DNA from: Clostridia bacterium
GTDB taxonomy: Bacteria; Bacillota; Clostridia; Oscillospirales; CAG-382
Reading direction: 5' to 3'
Length of the DNA stretch: 7,147 nucleotides
NCBI GenBank assembly: GCA_017560285.1
Contig: JAFYOG010000150.1
Location: 1 to 7,147 of the forward strand
In this document: positions 1 through 5,716 of the stretch, one piece after another
Layout: every line of letters begins with the position of its first letter
Numbering within the stretch: the first letter of the stretch is position 1
Translations under genes and position numbers: made by a program
The notes under the pieces: generated by a model
Told to the model about the DNA's origin: nothing
The model's input: the letters and a program-made list of their open reading frames with translations, nothing else
The model's database searches: none

Positions 1-1
1 T

Positions 2-289
2 CAGGCACAAAAAATGCAAGAGGATATGGCGGCTAAACAGGCAGAATTAGAAGAACGCGAATATGAAATTTCTGCAGGCGGCGGCGTTGTTAACGTAAAA
101 ATCAACGGCAAGAAAGAAATCTTATCTATAAATCTTGAACCTGAAATAATCGATCCCGATGATAAAGAAACCTTAGAAGATATTCTTGTTGCTGCTGTTA
201 ACGAAGCAATTAAGCGCGTTGAAGATACAAATAACGACGAAATGGCAAAGATTACCGGTTCCCTTCCCAATATGCCCGGTATGTTTTAA
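2..289 (+). CDS. YbaB/EbfC family nucleoid-associated protein (5' end outside window)
   Basis: Small DNA-binding protein of the YbaB/EbfC family, which forms dimers that bind the nucleoid and is nearly always encoded just before recR. The frame is open from the window edge. It reads QAQK before the first ATG at 14, and this matches the helical N-terminal region of the family, so the true start lies upstream and the ATG at 14 is internal. Visible family features are the charged helix (QAELEERE), the glycine turn SAGGGVV, the strand VKINGKKEILSINLEPEI, the DPDDKETLEDILVAAVNEA segment, and a C-terminal Met/Pro/Gly tail ending PNMPGMF. The stop is 13 bases before the recR ATG, so the two genes are almost certainly one operon, probably with dnaX upstream outside the window. 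The family identification is confident; the exact physiological role of YbaB is not settled. Confidence 0.93.
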   Translation, partial: QAQKMQEDMAAKQAELEEREYEISAGGGVVNVKINGKKEILSINLEPEIIDPDDKETLEDILVAAVNEAIKRVEDTNNDEMAKITGSLPNMPGMF

Positions 290-302
290 TTAGAGGTTAA
301 CA

Positions 303-890
303 ATGACTCCTACATTGGAAAAACTCGTTAATTGTTTTTCGTCATTACCCAATATAGGCAAAAAAAGCGCAACTCGGTTAGCGTACCGTATTTTGGAAAT
401 GACAGAAGAAGAAGCCAACGCCTTTGCATCTGCAATTATCGAAGCAAAGCAAAACGTTAAGCTTTGTACTGTTTGTCAATCGTATAGCGAGGAAAGTGTT
501 TGCCCTATTTGTGCAAATACGCAGCGCGGAATCGATACGATTATTGTTGTAGAAGATAATAAAGCGCTCGAGGCCATAGAAGAAACCAATGAGTTTAACG
601 GCAAATATCATGTTTTGCACGGTATAATTTCGCCGGTGGATAATATCGGTCCCGAGCAATTAAAAATTAAAGAATTGCTTGCCAGATTGAACGAGGACGT
701 TAAAGAGGTTATTATCGCTACAAACCCCAGCGTCGAAGGCGAAGCTACCGCAATGTATCTTGGCCGTTTAATCAAGCCCTTTGGTATTAAGGTTTCCCGG
801 TTAGCATACGGCTTGCCTGTTGGTGCAACCTTGGAATATGCCGATTCAATTACCCTATTGAAGGCTATTGAAGGCAGAACGGAATTTTAA
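303..890 (+). CDS. recR: Recombination mediator protein RecR
   Basis: RecR acts with RecO (and RecF) to load RecA on SSB-coated single-stranded DNA at gaps during recombinational repair. The 195-residue length is close to the usual 198-201. Domains in order: an N-terminal helix-hairpin-helix (residues about 5-33, SLPNIGKKSATRLAYRIL); a four-cysteine zinc finger (C55, C58, C67, C70); a Toprim domain (about 78-175) with VVED at 82-85 and the highly conserved NPSVEGEATA at 141-150; and the C-terminal LPVGATLEYADSITL and EGR motifs (171-192). The start is supported by AGAGG at 292-296, six bases before the ATG. It follows ybaB by 13 bases and is closed by a strong terminator, so it is the last gene of its operon. 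All expected zinc ligands and the Toprim core are present; no sign of decay. Confidence 0.97.
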   Translation: MTPTLEKLVNCFSSLPNIGKKSATRLAYRILEMTEEEANAFASAIIEAKQNVKLCTVCQSYSEESVCPICANTQRGIDTIIVVEDNKALEAIEETNEFNGKYHVLHGIISPVDNIGPEQLKIKELLARLNEDVKEVIIATNPSVEGEATAMYLGRLIKPFGIKVSRLAYGLPVGATLEYADSITLLKAIEGRTEF

Positions 891-894
891 TAAA

Positions 895-922
895 CAATAA
901 ATACACCCGATGCACATATAAT
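895..922 (+). promoter_or_regulatory. Possible yunB promoter inside the terminator hairpin
   Basis: The hairpin loop holds CATATAAT at 915-922. This contains a perfect sigma-A -10 hexamer (TATAAT, 917-922) and also resembles the sigma-E -10 (CATA followed by T at position 8). There is no TTGACA-like -35 at 894-899. A sigma-E style ATA at 897-899 lies 15 bases before CATA, slightly short of the usual 16-18. A start about 7 bases after the -10 would give a leader of only about 11 bases before the yunB ATG. In B. subtilis yunB is in the sigma-E regulon, which makes the reading attractive, but the match is inexact and the region is AT-rich. Confidence 0.3.
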
Positions 923-939
923 GTATCGGGTGTATTTTT
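900..939 (+). terminator. Intrinsic terminator of the ybaB-recR operon
   Basis: A perfect 12-base-pair stem is formed by AATACACCCGAT (900-911) and ATCGGGTGTATT (925-936). Inside it ACAT (914-917) can pair with ATGT (921-924), leaving a three-base loop and a two-base GC bulge. The T-run at 935-939 follows directly, 10 bases after the recR stop at the stem start. This is a textbook Rho-independent structure for plus-strand transcription. Its T-run ends exactly at the ATG of the next gene (940), so any yunB transcript starting upstream of it would carry its start codon at the base of the hairpin. Confidence 0.9.
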
Positions 940-1542
940 ATGAAGAAACGATTATTATTGATATTATTGTCATTGATCTTATTAACTATTGCTTTGGTGT
1001 TTCGAATTGCAAGATATTACTCTTTATCCTGCAATATTTACGCTAATACGGGCATAAAAGGTGAAGTTTACAATCGCGCCAACGAAACAATAATCGAAAT
1101 TTTAGATAATTATCAGTTCGAAGACATAGTAAACGTTGTTTATACGATAAGCGGAGATATAAGCGATATAAAAGTTAACACGGCAAAGCTGAATACTTTT
1201 GCAACAACCGTATCTGCAAAGATATATTCAAATATAAACGAAAGCGGTAATACCTTCGGGTTACCTATCGGCAACGTATTGGGGTTTAAATATCTCTCGG
1301 GAAAAGGCCCGAAAATCCCAATTAGGGTGCATCCTATTACTGCAGTAACACACAATATTTACAGCGAACTGTTGGAAAGCGGAATTAACCAAACGTTGCA
1401 CCGCGTTATAATAGAATTTAAAGCAGAAATAAATTGCGTGGCACCTTTTAAAAGCAATAAAATCGAATTTAACATCAAACTGATAATGGCCGAAACGTTA
1501 ATTGTGGGTAAAATCCCCCAATTATTACTTCCTACGAGCTGA
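940..1542 (+). CDS. yunB: Sporulation protein YunB family
   Basis: A membrane-anchored protein resembling YunB, a poorly understood protein needed for efficient sporulation and expressed in the mother cell under sigma-E in B. subtilis. At 200 residues it is shorter than B. subtilis YunB (about 250). A hydrophobic N-terminal anchor (residues 3-21) follows MKKR. The body shows the family pattern: a strand with SGDISDIKVNTAKLN (71-85), LPIGNVLG (108-115), GKGPKIPIRVHP (121-132), GINQTLHRVIIEF (148-160), VAPF (167-170), and the C-terminal ETLIVGKIPQL (185-195). No Met lies upstream in frame after the recR terminator, so the ATG at 940 is the only reasonable start, but it has no Shine-Dalgarno: the preceding bases are the terminator stem and T-run. 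The 3' end overlaps the convergent methyltransferase gene by 18 bases. The family call rests on remembered motifs, with no alignment run. Confidence 0.85.
   Translation: MKKRLLLILLSLILLTIALVFRIARYYSLSCNIYANTGIKGEVYNRANETIIEILDNYQFEDIVNVVYTISGDISDIKVNTAKLNTFATTVSAKIYSNINESGNTFGLPIGNVLGFKYLSGKGPKIPIRVHPITAVTHNIYSELLESGINQTLHRVIIEFKAEINCVAPFKSNKIEFNIKLIMAETLIVGKIPQLLLPTS
1499..1524 (-). terminator. Weak hairpin directly after the methyltransferase stop
   Basis: TAATTGTGGG (1499-1508) pairs with CCCCCAATTA (1515-1524) over ten positions with one T-C mismatch and a six-base loop. On the minus strand it starts immediately after the methyltransferase TAA (1527-1525). It lies inside the last codons of yunB (residues VGKIPQL). 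The bases that follow on the minus strand (AACGTTTCGG) contain only a short T-run, so termination would be inefficient or of another type. Confidence 0.3.
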
Positions 1543-2295
1543 AAATTCCAATTTATGGGCACACTCGAAGGCGATTAAGGAAATAGCGCTGCATGCAGGC
1601 AAAGAATAATGACAATTACGAGGATACTTGATTTTTATGCAAAAATTGCATAAATCAAGTATCTCTTTCTTTATTCCTCTTTTCTCGCCGCCGAAAACAA
1701 CGCAGAACGGACGATTTACTCTGCACGCATATAAATCCTTGGCTTTTTCGGTCTTTGCTGTAGCGGCCAAAATATAGCCGTTATTCTTTAACGTTTTGCA
1801 AGCTTCTGTTAAATCGTTTACACAACAAGCTTTTATAAGCTCTGATGCGCCTGCCGATGAGCGTATAACAGTATCGCTTGCGGTAAAAAAGTTGCGTTCG
1901 GGCAAAATTACCGCATCTACACCTGCGGCATAAAGAGATCTTAAAGCATATGCGAAGTTAAACGGGTCTTCTATACCATCTAATATAGCTATGTAACCGT
2001 TTCGAAGAGATATTACCTCTTCGATAGGTGTAAATATTCGCTCGCCAACCTCTGCGGCTATTCCGCCTGCATTGGTATTTTGCATCATACCTTCAAATTC
2101 CTCGGTGGATAGATACTCTATTTCTACACCGCTGTTTATCAATGTTGCATATTGGCGTTGCTCGGGCACGCGCAGATCCGATTTCATAACCCGTTCGTAA
2201 CGGCTTTTTTCGATATAAATTTTATATATTTCTCTGCTTTTTGCCTCTAAACAGCTTTTAACCGAGACAAATCCGCCAAGTATTGTTTTGTTCAT
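1525..2295 (-). CDS. SpoU/TrmH-family RNA methyltransferase (SPOUT class)
   Basis: Predicted S-adenosylmethionine-dependent ribose 2'-O-methyltransferase acting on rRNA or tRNA; the target nucleoside cannot be told. The N-terminal part (about 1-85) resembles the L30e-like substrate-binding domain and ends with NTNAGGIAAEVG, where many relatives have HQGIAA. The knotted catalytic domain follows: motif 1 LDGIEDPFNFAYALRS (105-120) with the conserved Asn113 and Arg119; motif 2 VVFGGEKRGI (199-208) with Glu204; and motif 3 SLPACSAIS (231-239), where most family members read SLNVSVA. The protein is 256 residues, normal for the class. The start is fixed by AAAGGAGA at 2301-2308 and an ATG that touches the TAA of the upstream gene (TAAATG), implying translational coupling. 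Its 3' end overlaps yunB by 18 bases and carries a strong inverted repeat in its last third. Confidence 0.88.
   Translation of the reverse strand: MNKTILGGFVSVKSCLEAKSREIYKIYIEKSRYERVMKSDLRVPEQRQYATLINSGVEIEYLSTEEFEGMMQNTNAGGIAAEVGERIFTPIEEVISLRNGYIAILDGIEDPFNFAYALRSLYAAGVDAVILPERNFFTASDTVIRSSAGASELIKACCVNDLTEACKTLKNNGYILAATAKTEKAKDLYACRVNRPFCVVFGGEKRGIKKEILDLCNFCIKIKYPRNCHYSLPACSAISLIAFECAHKLEFSARRK
1623..1675 (+). terminator. Candidate yunB terminator embedded in the opposing gene
   Basis: GATACTTGAT (1623-1632) pairs perfectly with ATCAAGTATC (1654-1663), and TTATGCAA (1635-1642) pairs perfectly with TTGCATAA (1646-1653). That is 18 base pairs, with a two-base TT bulge at 1633-1634 and an AAA loop. 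A pyrimidine-rich, T-heavy stretch (TCTTTCTTTATT, 1664-1675) follows in the plus direction. It lies 80 bases after the yunB stop, with no other plus-strand gene in between, so it fits the role of the yunB terminator. It is entirely inside the methyltransferase coding sequence, covering about residues 211-224. The T-run is interrupted, so function is inferred. Confidence 0.5.
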
Positions 2296-3495
2296 TTAGT
2301 TCTCCTTTGTTAAAAATTCGTTGAATGCCGGTATATAATCACCGCTGGTTGCATTTGTAGAATAACACATTGTTACAATGCATTCGTATTTATGATCTTT
2401 TAAATAATCAGCAACAGATTCGGTAAAATTCTGCGGATTAACAACATCTATAGTTTTATAATGTGCCGTCAGCAAAGGAACAATAGGATATATACTGCTG
2501 TCCCCTATTAATAAGATTGATCCGCCCGCTGCCGTTGAGCTAACTTCATATCTATCTGCATCTATACCGAAGAATATATCGTACGCACTGTATTTATCAT
2601 AATCGTTGCTGCATAATTCAAAATCCTTGTAAACCGTTTCGTCTTTATAAATGGTAAGGGCGGTTTTAATAGATGGCATAGGCCCATAACAAACAAAATT
2701 ATCGGGATTATTTTCCATTAAAGTTGAATCTGTAGCTAAATAGAACCTTCCCAAAAACTCCCCTGCTTCTATTTTATTAAAAGAGCTTAAAGGAATTGGA
2801 GTTAAATTTAATTGTTTACAAAGCTCGCAGTATGCGTAATACGCCGCCTGCGGAGTCCAGTTTTTATCGGTTCTGAAAAAGACGTAATCGTTATCGTAAT
2901 ATTTTTGTTTTATTAAATTAACTATAGGAATATTTATTATCCGTTCGTCTAACTTCGTTTCTACAGTAGATACGAACGCCGATTGAGATTTATTATAAAA
3001 ACCGTCTTCGATATAAACTTCACGGGGGATTTCGGCAAATTCCGAACTTACCGGTACTATGATATTATAAATAGATGTTTCTTCGGGTACATAATTTTCA
3101 AATGTATTTAAAGCATTAACGTACCTTTCCAAAACCTTACTGCTGTAGTTAAATTGTTCGTATCCGCTATCCTTATACAAATAAGTATAACCGTATTTGT
3201 TAATAATCCAACCGTGGTCGGTTTTAGATTCTTCCGTAGAACTTTCGTTTGCGCTGTTATCCTTCGATTCTTCAATATCGGAAGATTCAGCGTCTATATT
3301 GTCAGAAGAAACAGCGTTATCAATAGATTCATTTCTGTCTGCATTGTCAATAGTCGAATCGGTATTATAATCACCGTTCGGCTTTCTGCTTGTAGCAATA
3401 GCAAAAACGGTAAGTAACAAAACAAGAATTAAAACAATAGAAGTGATCAATAATGCTGAATTTTTTTTGAAATTATTAAAATCTTTCTTTTCCAT
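2296..3495 (-). CDS. Membrane-anchored SGNH/DHHW-like protein with altered catalytic motif
   Basis: A 399-residue extracytoplasmic protein. One transmembrane helix (about residues 14-35) follows a basic start; then comes a low-complexity linker rich in Asp, Ser, Asn and Glu (about 41-92); then a globular domain (about 95-397). The domain resembles the DHHW/AlgJ-AlgX group of SGNH-fold proteins, which includes polysaccharide O-acetyltransferases. FFRTDKNWTPQAAYYAY (206-222) occupies the place of the DHHW motif. ILLIGDSSIYPIVPLL (327-342) supplies the Ser motif (GDS 331-333), and YKTIDVVNP (346-354) follows as in that group. In DHHW and DTHW proteins the Asp-x-His pair is catalytic; here Asp210 remains but Lys211 and Asn212 replace the histidines. 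Substrate and activity are therefore unknown. The start is set by GGAGG at 3503-3507, seven bases before the ATG. It lies 100 bases after ftsH and touches the next gene, stop to start. Confidence 0.75.
   Translation of the reverse strand: MEKKDFNNFKKNSALLITSIVLILVLLLTVFAIATSRKPNGDYNTDSTIDNADRNESIDNAVSSDNIDAESSDIEESKDNSANESSTEESKTDHGWIINKYGYTYLYKDSGYEQFNYSSKVLERYVNALNTFENYVPEETSIYNIIVPVSSEFAEIPREVYIEDGFYNKSQSAFVSTVETKLDERIINIPIVNLIKQKYYDNDYVFFRTDKNWTPQAAYYAYCELCKQLNLTPIPLSSFNKIEAGEFLGRFYLATDSTLMENNPDNFVCYGPMPSIKTALTIYKDETVYKDFELCSNDYDKYSAYDIFFGIDADRYEVSSTAAGGSILLIGDSSIYPIVPLLTAHYKTIDVVNPQNFTESVADYLKDHKYECIVTMCYSTNATSGDYIPAFNEFLTKEN
2301..2308 (-). promoter_or_regulatory. Shine-Dalgarno of the methyltransferase gene, inside the upstream CDS
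   Basis: AAAGGAGA on the minus strand, five bases before the ATG at 2295-2293. It overlaps the final codons (Lys-Glu-Asn) of the DHHW-like gene, whose TAA directly precedes the ATG. A terminating ribosome would sit on the next start, a typical coupling arrangement. It decides the methyltransferase start. Confidence 0.85.
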
Positions 3496-3502
3496 ATAAA
3501 TA

Positions 3503-3507
3503 CCTCC
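3503..3507 (-). promoter_or_regulatory. Shine-Dalgarno of the DHHW-like gene
   Basis: GGAGG on the minus strand, seven bases before the ATG at 3495-3493; it fixes the start of the DHHW-like gene. A TATAAT sits immediately upstream (3514-3509), but a transcript starting from it would begin within or after the Shine-Dalgarno and it has no -35 match, so it is not called as a promoter. No convincing promoter is seen in the 100-base gap. Confidence 0.85.
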
Positions 3508-3550
3508 GATTATATATTCATAATTGACGTATTTATGGAAAATTATTCAC

Positions 3551-3587
3551 AAAAGCATTCTGTCGCAAGCAAAAACTTGCGACAGAA
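3551..3587 (-). terminator. Terminator-like hairpin after ftsH
   Basis: TTCTGTCGCAAG (3558-3569) and CTTGCGACAGAA (3576-3587) form a perfect 12-base-pair stem with a six-base loop. On the minus strand it begins eight bases after the ftsH TAA and is followed by TGCTTTTGTG, so a four-base T-run begins three bases after the stem. The stem is strong but the T-run is short. It may end most ftsH transcripts while letting some reach the DHHW-like gene, or it may act as a 3'-end stabiliser. Confidence 0.6.
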
Positions 3588-3595
3588 CAACATAT

Positions 3596-5716
3596 TTAAC
3601 GTTTTAAAATATCATCAGAAAAAATATCGCTATCCGAATTATCGTCGTCAGAATCGTCAGAAACGTTATTGGATTCATCGGTTACGTTTTCGACGTTATC
3701 GTTATTTACAATATTTTCAGATACTTCTTTTTCTTCATTTTCGCGTGCTTTTTTAGCCTTTTTCAATTCCTGCTTGCGAGCTTCGTTTTCTTCGGCAGAA
3801 GCCTGCTTCTTGCGCTCTGTAACAGCATCAAGCATTTCTTCGGTCACGCCTTCCTTAAAGCAGAGCTCAAATTGTTCAGCATCCATAATTTCATGCTTAA
3901 CAAGATATTCGGCAATAAATATCAAGGTGGGCATATTATCTTCCAAGATCTTAATTGCTCTCTCATATCCGCCGGTTACAAATTTACGAACCTCTTCGTC
4001 AATAAGAACGGCAATCTGTTCGGAATAATTTTTGGTAGTGCCGAAATCCTTACCCAAAAATACTTCGGAATTTTCGGAAGAATAAACTACGGGGCCAAGT
4101 ATATCGCTCATACCAAGCTTTGTAACCATCTTCCTTGCAATCTCGGTTGCACGTTCCATATCGTTAGATGCACCGCCGGATATATCGTCGCACATTAATT
4201 TTTCTGCTGCTCTACCACCCATTAATACGCATATATTATCAAGCAGCTCGTTCTTATATACGCTGAACTTGTCTTTTTCTGGCAACGAGAGAGTATAACC
4301 TAATGCTCTGCCGCTGGGGATAATGGAAATGGAATGAACGGGATCCTGAGTGCCCAACATACGGGTAACTATTGCGTGACCCGCCTCGTGGAATGCAGTT
4401 TTGCGTTTTTCTTCGTTAGTCATAACAAGTGATTTCTTCTGAGGGCCAACAATAACCTTAATTGTTGCTTCTTCGATATCATCAGTGTTAATAACGGTTT
4501 TCTTTTTACGTGCAGCATGAAGCGCAGCTTCATTAAGAAGATTTGCCAAATCCGCACCGGAAAAGCCTGCAGTAGATTTCGCAATGGTTGCTAAATCCAC
4601 ATCGTTGCCCATGGGCTTTCCGCGGGAATGAACCTTTAAGATTTCTTCTCTTCCCTTAATATCGGGTAGATTTACGGTTACCTGTCTGTCGAAACGGCCG
4701 GGACGAAGTAACGCGGGGTCTAAAATATCGGGACGGTTGGTTGCGGCAATAACGATTACACCATCATTAACGCCGAATCCATCCATTTCTACAAGCAACT
4801 GGTTAAGAGTTTGTTCGCGTTCATCGTGACCACCGCCAAGTCCGGCGCCTCTATGTCTGCCCACCGCATCGATTTCGTCGATAAATATAATGCAAGGTGC
4901 GGTTTTCTTTGCGGTTTCGAAAAGGTCGCGTACACGCGATGCACCAACACCAACGTACATTTCAACAAAATCAGAACCCGAAATAGAATAGAAAGGAACG
5001 CCGCTTTCGCCTGCAACGGCTTTTGCTAACAGGGTTTTACCTGTACCGGGGGAACCAACAAGCAATACGCCCTTGGGAATGCGAGCACCGAGATCGGAAA
5101 ACTTATTAGGATTACGCAAGAAATCTACAACTTCCTGAAGCTCTTCTTTTTCCTCGTCTGCACCTGCAACATCGGTGAACAATACCTTTTTCTTTTCGTC
5201 GCTGCCAAGCTTGGTTCTTGCTTTGCTAAAGGAATTCATCCTGCCAAATCCACCGCCGCCGTTTCCGCCTTTAGAGGATTTAGATACGAACATTACAAAA
5301 ATTACAATCAGTATTACTACAACAATAAGATAAGGCAGATAAGACATCCACCAAGGAGAAGGTGTTATCGCCTTGAAATCGTAACGAACTAAAGTTCCAT
5401 CTGCGGTTTGGGCCATAATCAATGCGCCCAGATCGTTATTGAATTGCTCTGTATTTGCTAAATGGTGAACGTATTCAAATGCATCGGAATTTAAATCGGT
5501 AGTAGTAGCTATAGCATTAACGGATAAATACAAATAATCTTTATCGTCTACGTAAAAGCTCTTTACCTGTTTGTTTTGGAACATTTGTACTACTTTGCCG
5601 TACTCGATATTTTCCTGCTTGCTATTGCTCCCAACAAACATATTTGCCACAAAGATTATAGCAAGAAAGAAAACAAGATAAAACAGTATAATTTTTTTGG
5701 AACCTTTATTTTTCAT
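3596..5716 (-). CDS. ftsH: ATP-dependent zinc metalloprotease FtsH
   Basis: Membrane-bound AAA+ protease that forms hexamers, extracts membrane and short-lived cytosolic proteins, and degrades them; in Bacillus it is also needed for sporulation entry. The 706 residues run in the classic order: TM helix 1 (about 9-28), an extracytoplasmic domain (about 30-122), TM helix 2 (about 126-145), and a Gly-rich linker (149-158). The AAA module has Walker A GSPGTGKT (221-228), pore loop FVEMYVGVG (250-258), Walker B IIFIDE (276-281) and second region of homology with arginine fingers R338 and R341. The peptidase domain has HEAGH (443-447), with third zinc ligand Asp519 in SNDM. All catalytic residues are intact. 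The C-terminal tail is longer than in B. subtilis (637 residues in total): a charged Lys/Glu helix (about 631-665), then an acidic Asp/Ser/Asn stretch (666-706). The ATG lies within the 3' end of tilS (11-base overlap), with AAAGGTGG at 5734-5727 upstream. Confidence 0.98.
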   Translation of the reverse strand: MKNKGSKKIILFYLVFFLAIIFVANMFVGSNSKQENIEYGKVVQMFQNKQVKSFYVDDKDYLYLSVNAIATTTDLNSDAFEYVHHLANTEQFNNDLGALIMAQTADGTLVRYDFKAITPSPWWMSYLPYLIVVVILIVIFVMFVSKSSKGGNGGGGFGRMNSFSKARTKLGSDEKKKVLFTDVAGADEEKEELQEVVDFLRNPNKFSDLGARIPKGVLLVGSPGTGKTLLAKAVAGESGVPFYSISGSDFVEMYVGVGASRVRDLFETAKKTAPCIIFIDEIDAVGRHRGAGLGGGHDEREQTLNQLLVEMDGFGVNDGVIVIAATNRPDILDPALLRPGRFDRQVTVNLPDIKGREEILKVHSRGKPMGNDVDLATIAKSTAGFSGADLANLLNEAALHAARKKKTVINTDDIEEATIKVIVGPQKKSLVMTNEEKRKTAFHEAGHAIVTRMLGTQDPVHSISIIPSGRALGYTLSLPEKDKFSVYKNELLDNICVLMGGRAAEKLMCDDISGGASNDMERATEIARKMVTKLGMSDILGPVVYSSENSEVFLGKDFGTTKNYSEQIAVLIDEEVRKFVTGGYERAIKILEDNMPTLIFIAEYLVKHEIMDAEQFELCFKEGVTEEMLDAVTERKKQASAEENEARKQELKKAKKARENEEKEVSENIVNNDNVENVTDESNNVSDDSDDDNSDSDIFSDDILKR

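Noticed and set aside
1..270. Minus-strand open frame opposite the ybaB gene
   Set aside because: The plus-strand frame matches the YbaB family along its whole length; the opposite frame is a low-complexity Ser/Ile shadow.
776..890. RecR C-terminus reading LAYGLPVGAT instead of the more common LASG or LAHG and PVGGDLEY
   Set aside because: These are tolerated substitutions next to intact zinc-finger and Toprim motifs; no evidence of lost function.
1589..1598. Perfect 10-base palindrome CTGCATGCAG as an operator
   Set aside because: It lies inside the methyltransferase codons for the PACSA motif and is short; chance is sufficient.
3154..3417. Plus-strand open frame of 87 codons opposite the DHHW-like gene
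   Set aside because: It is the antisense shadow of the acidic linker; its composition simply mirrors the opposite strand and it has no recognisable domain.
3509..3514. Minus-strand TATAAT just before the DHHW-like gene as its promoter
   Set aside because: The expected start would fall at about 3502, within or past the Shine-Dalgarno, and the -35 position reads CATAAA. It is probably AT-rich coincidence.
3600..3720. Cgt/tcg-rich repetitive DNA as a tandem repeat or CRISPR-like array
   Set aside because: It is the codon pattern of the Asp/Ser/Asn-rich FtsH tail; there is no regular unit or spacer structure.
3669..4028. Plus-strand open frame of 119 codons opposite the ftsH 3' end
   Set aside because: It is antisense to confidently assigned FtsH coding sequence, and its Ser/Phe-rich product mirrors Glu/Lys codons.
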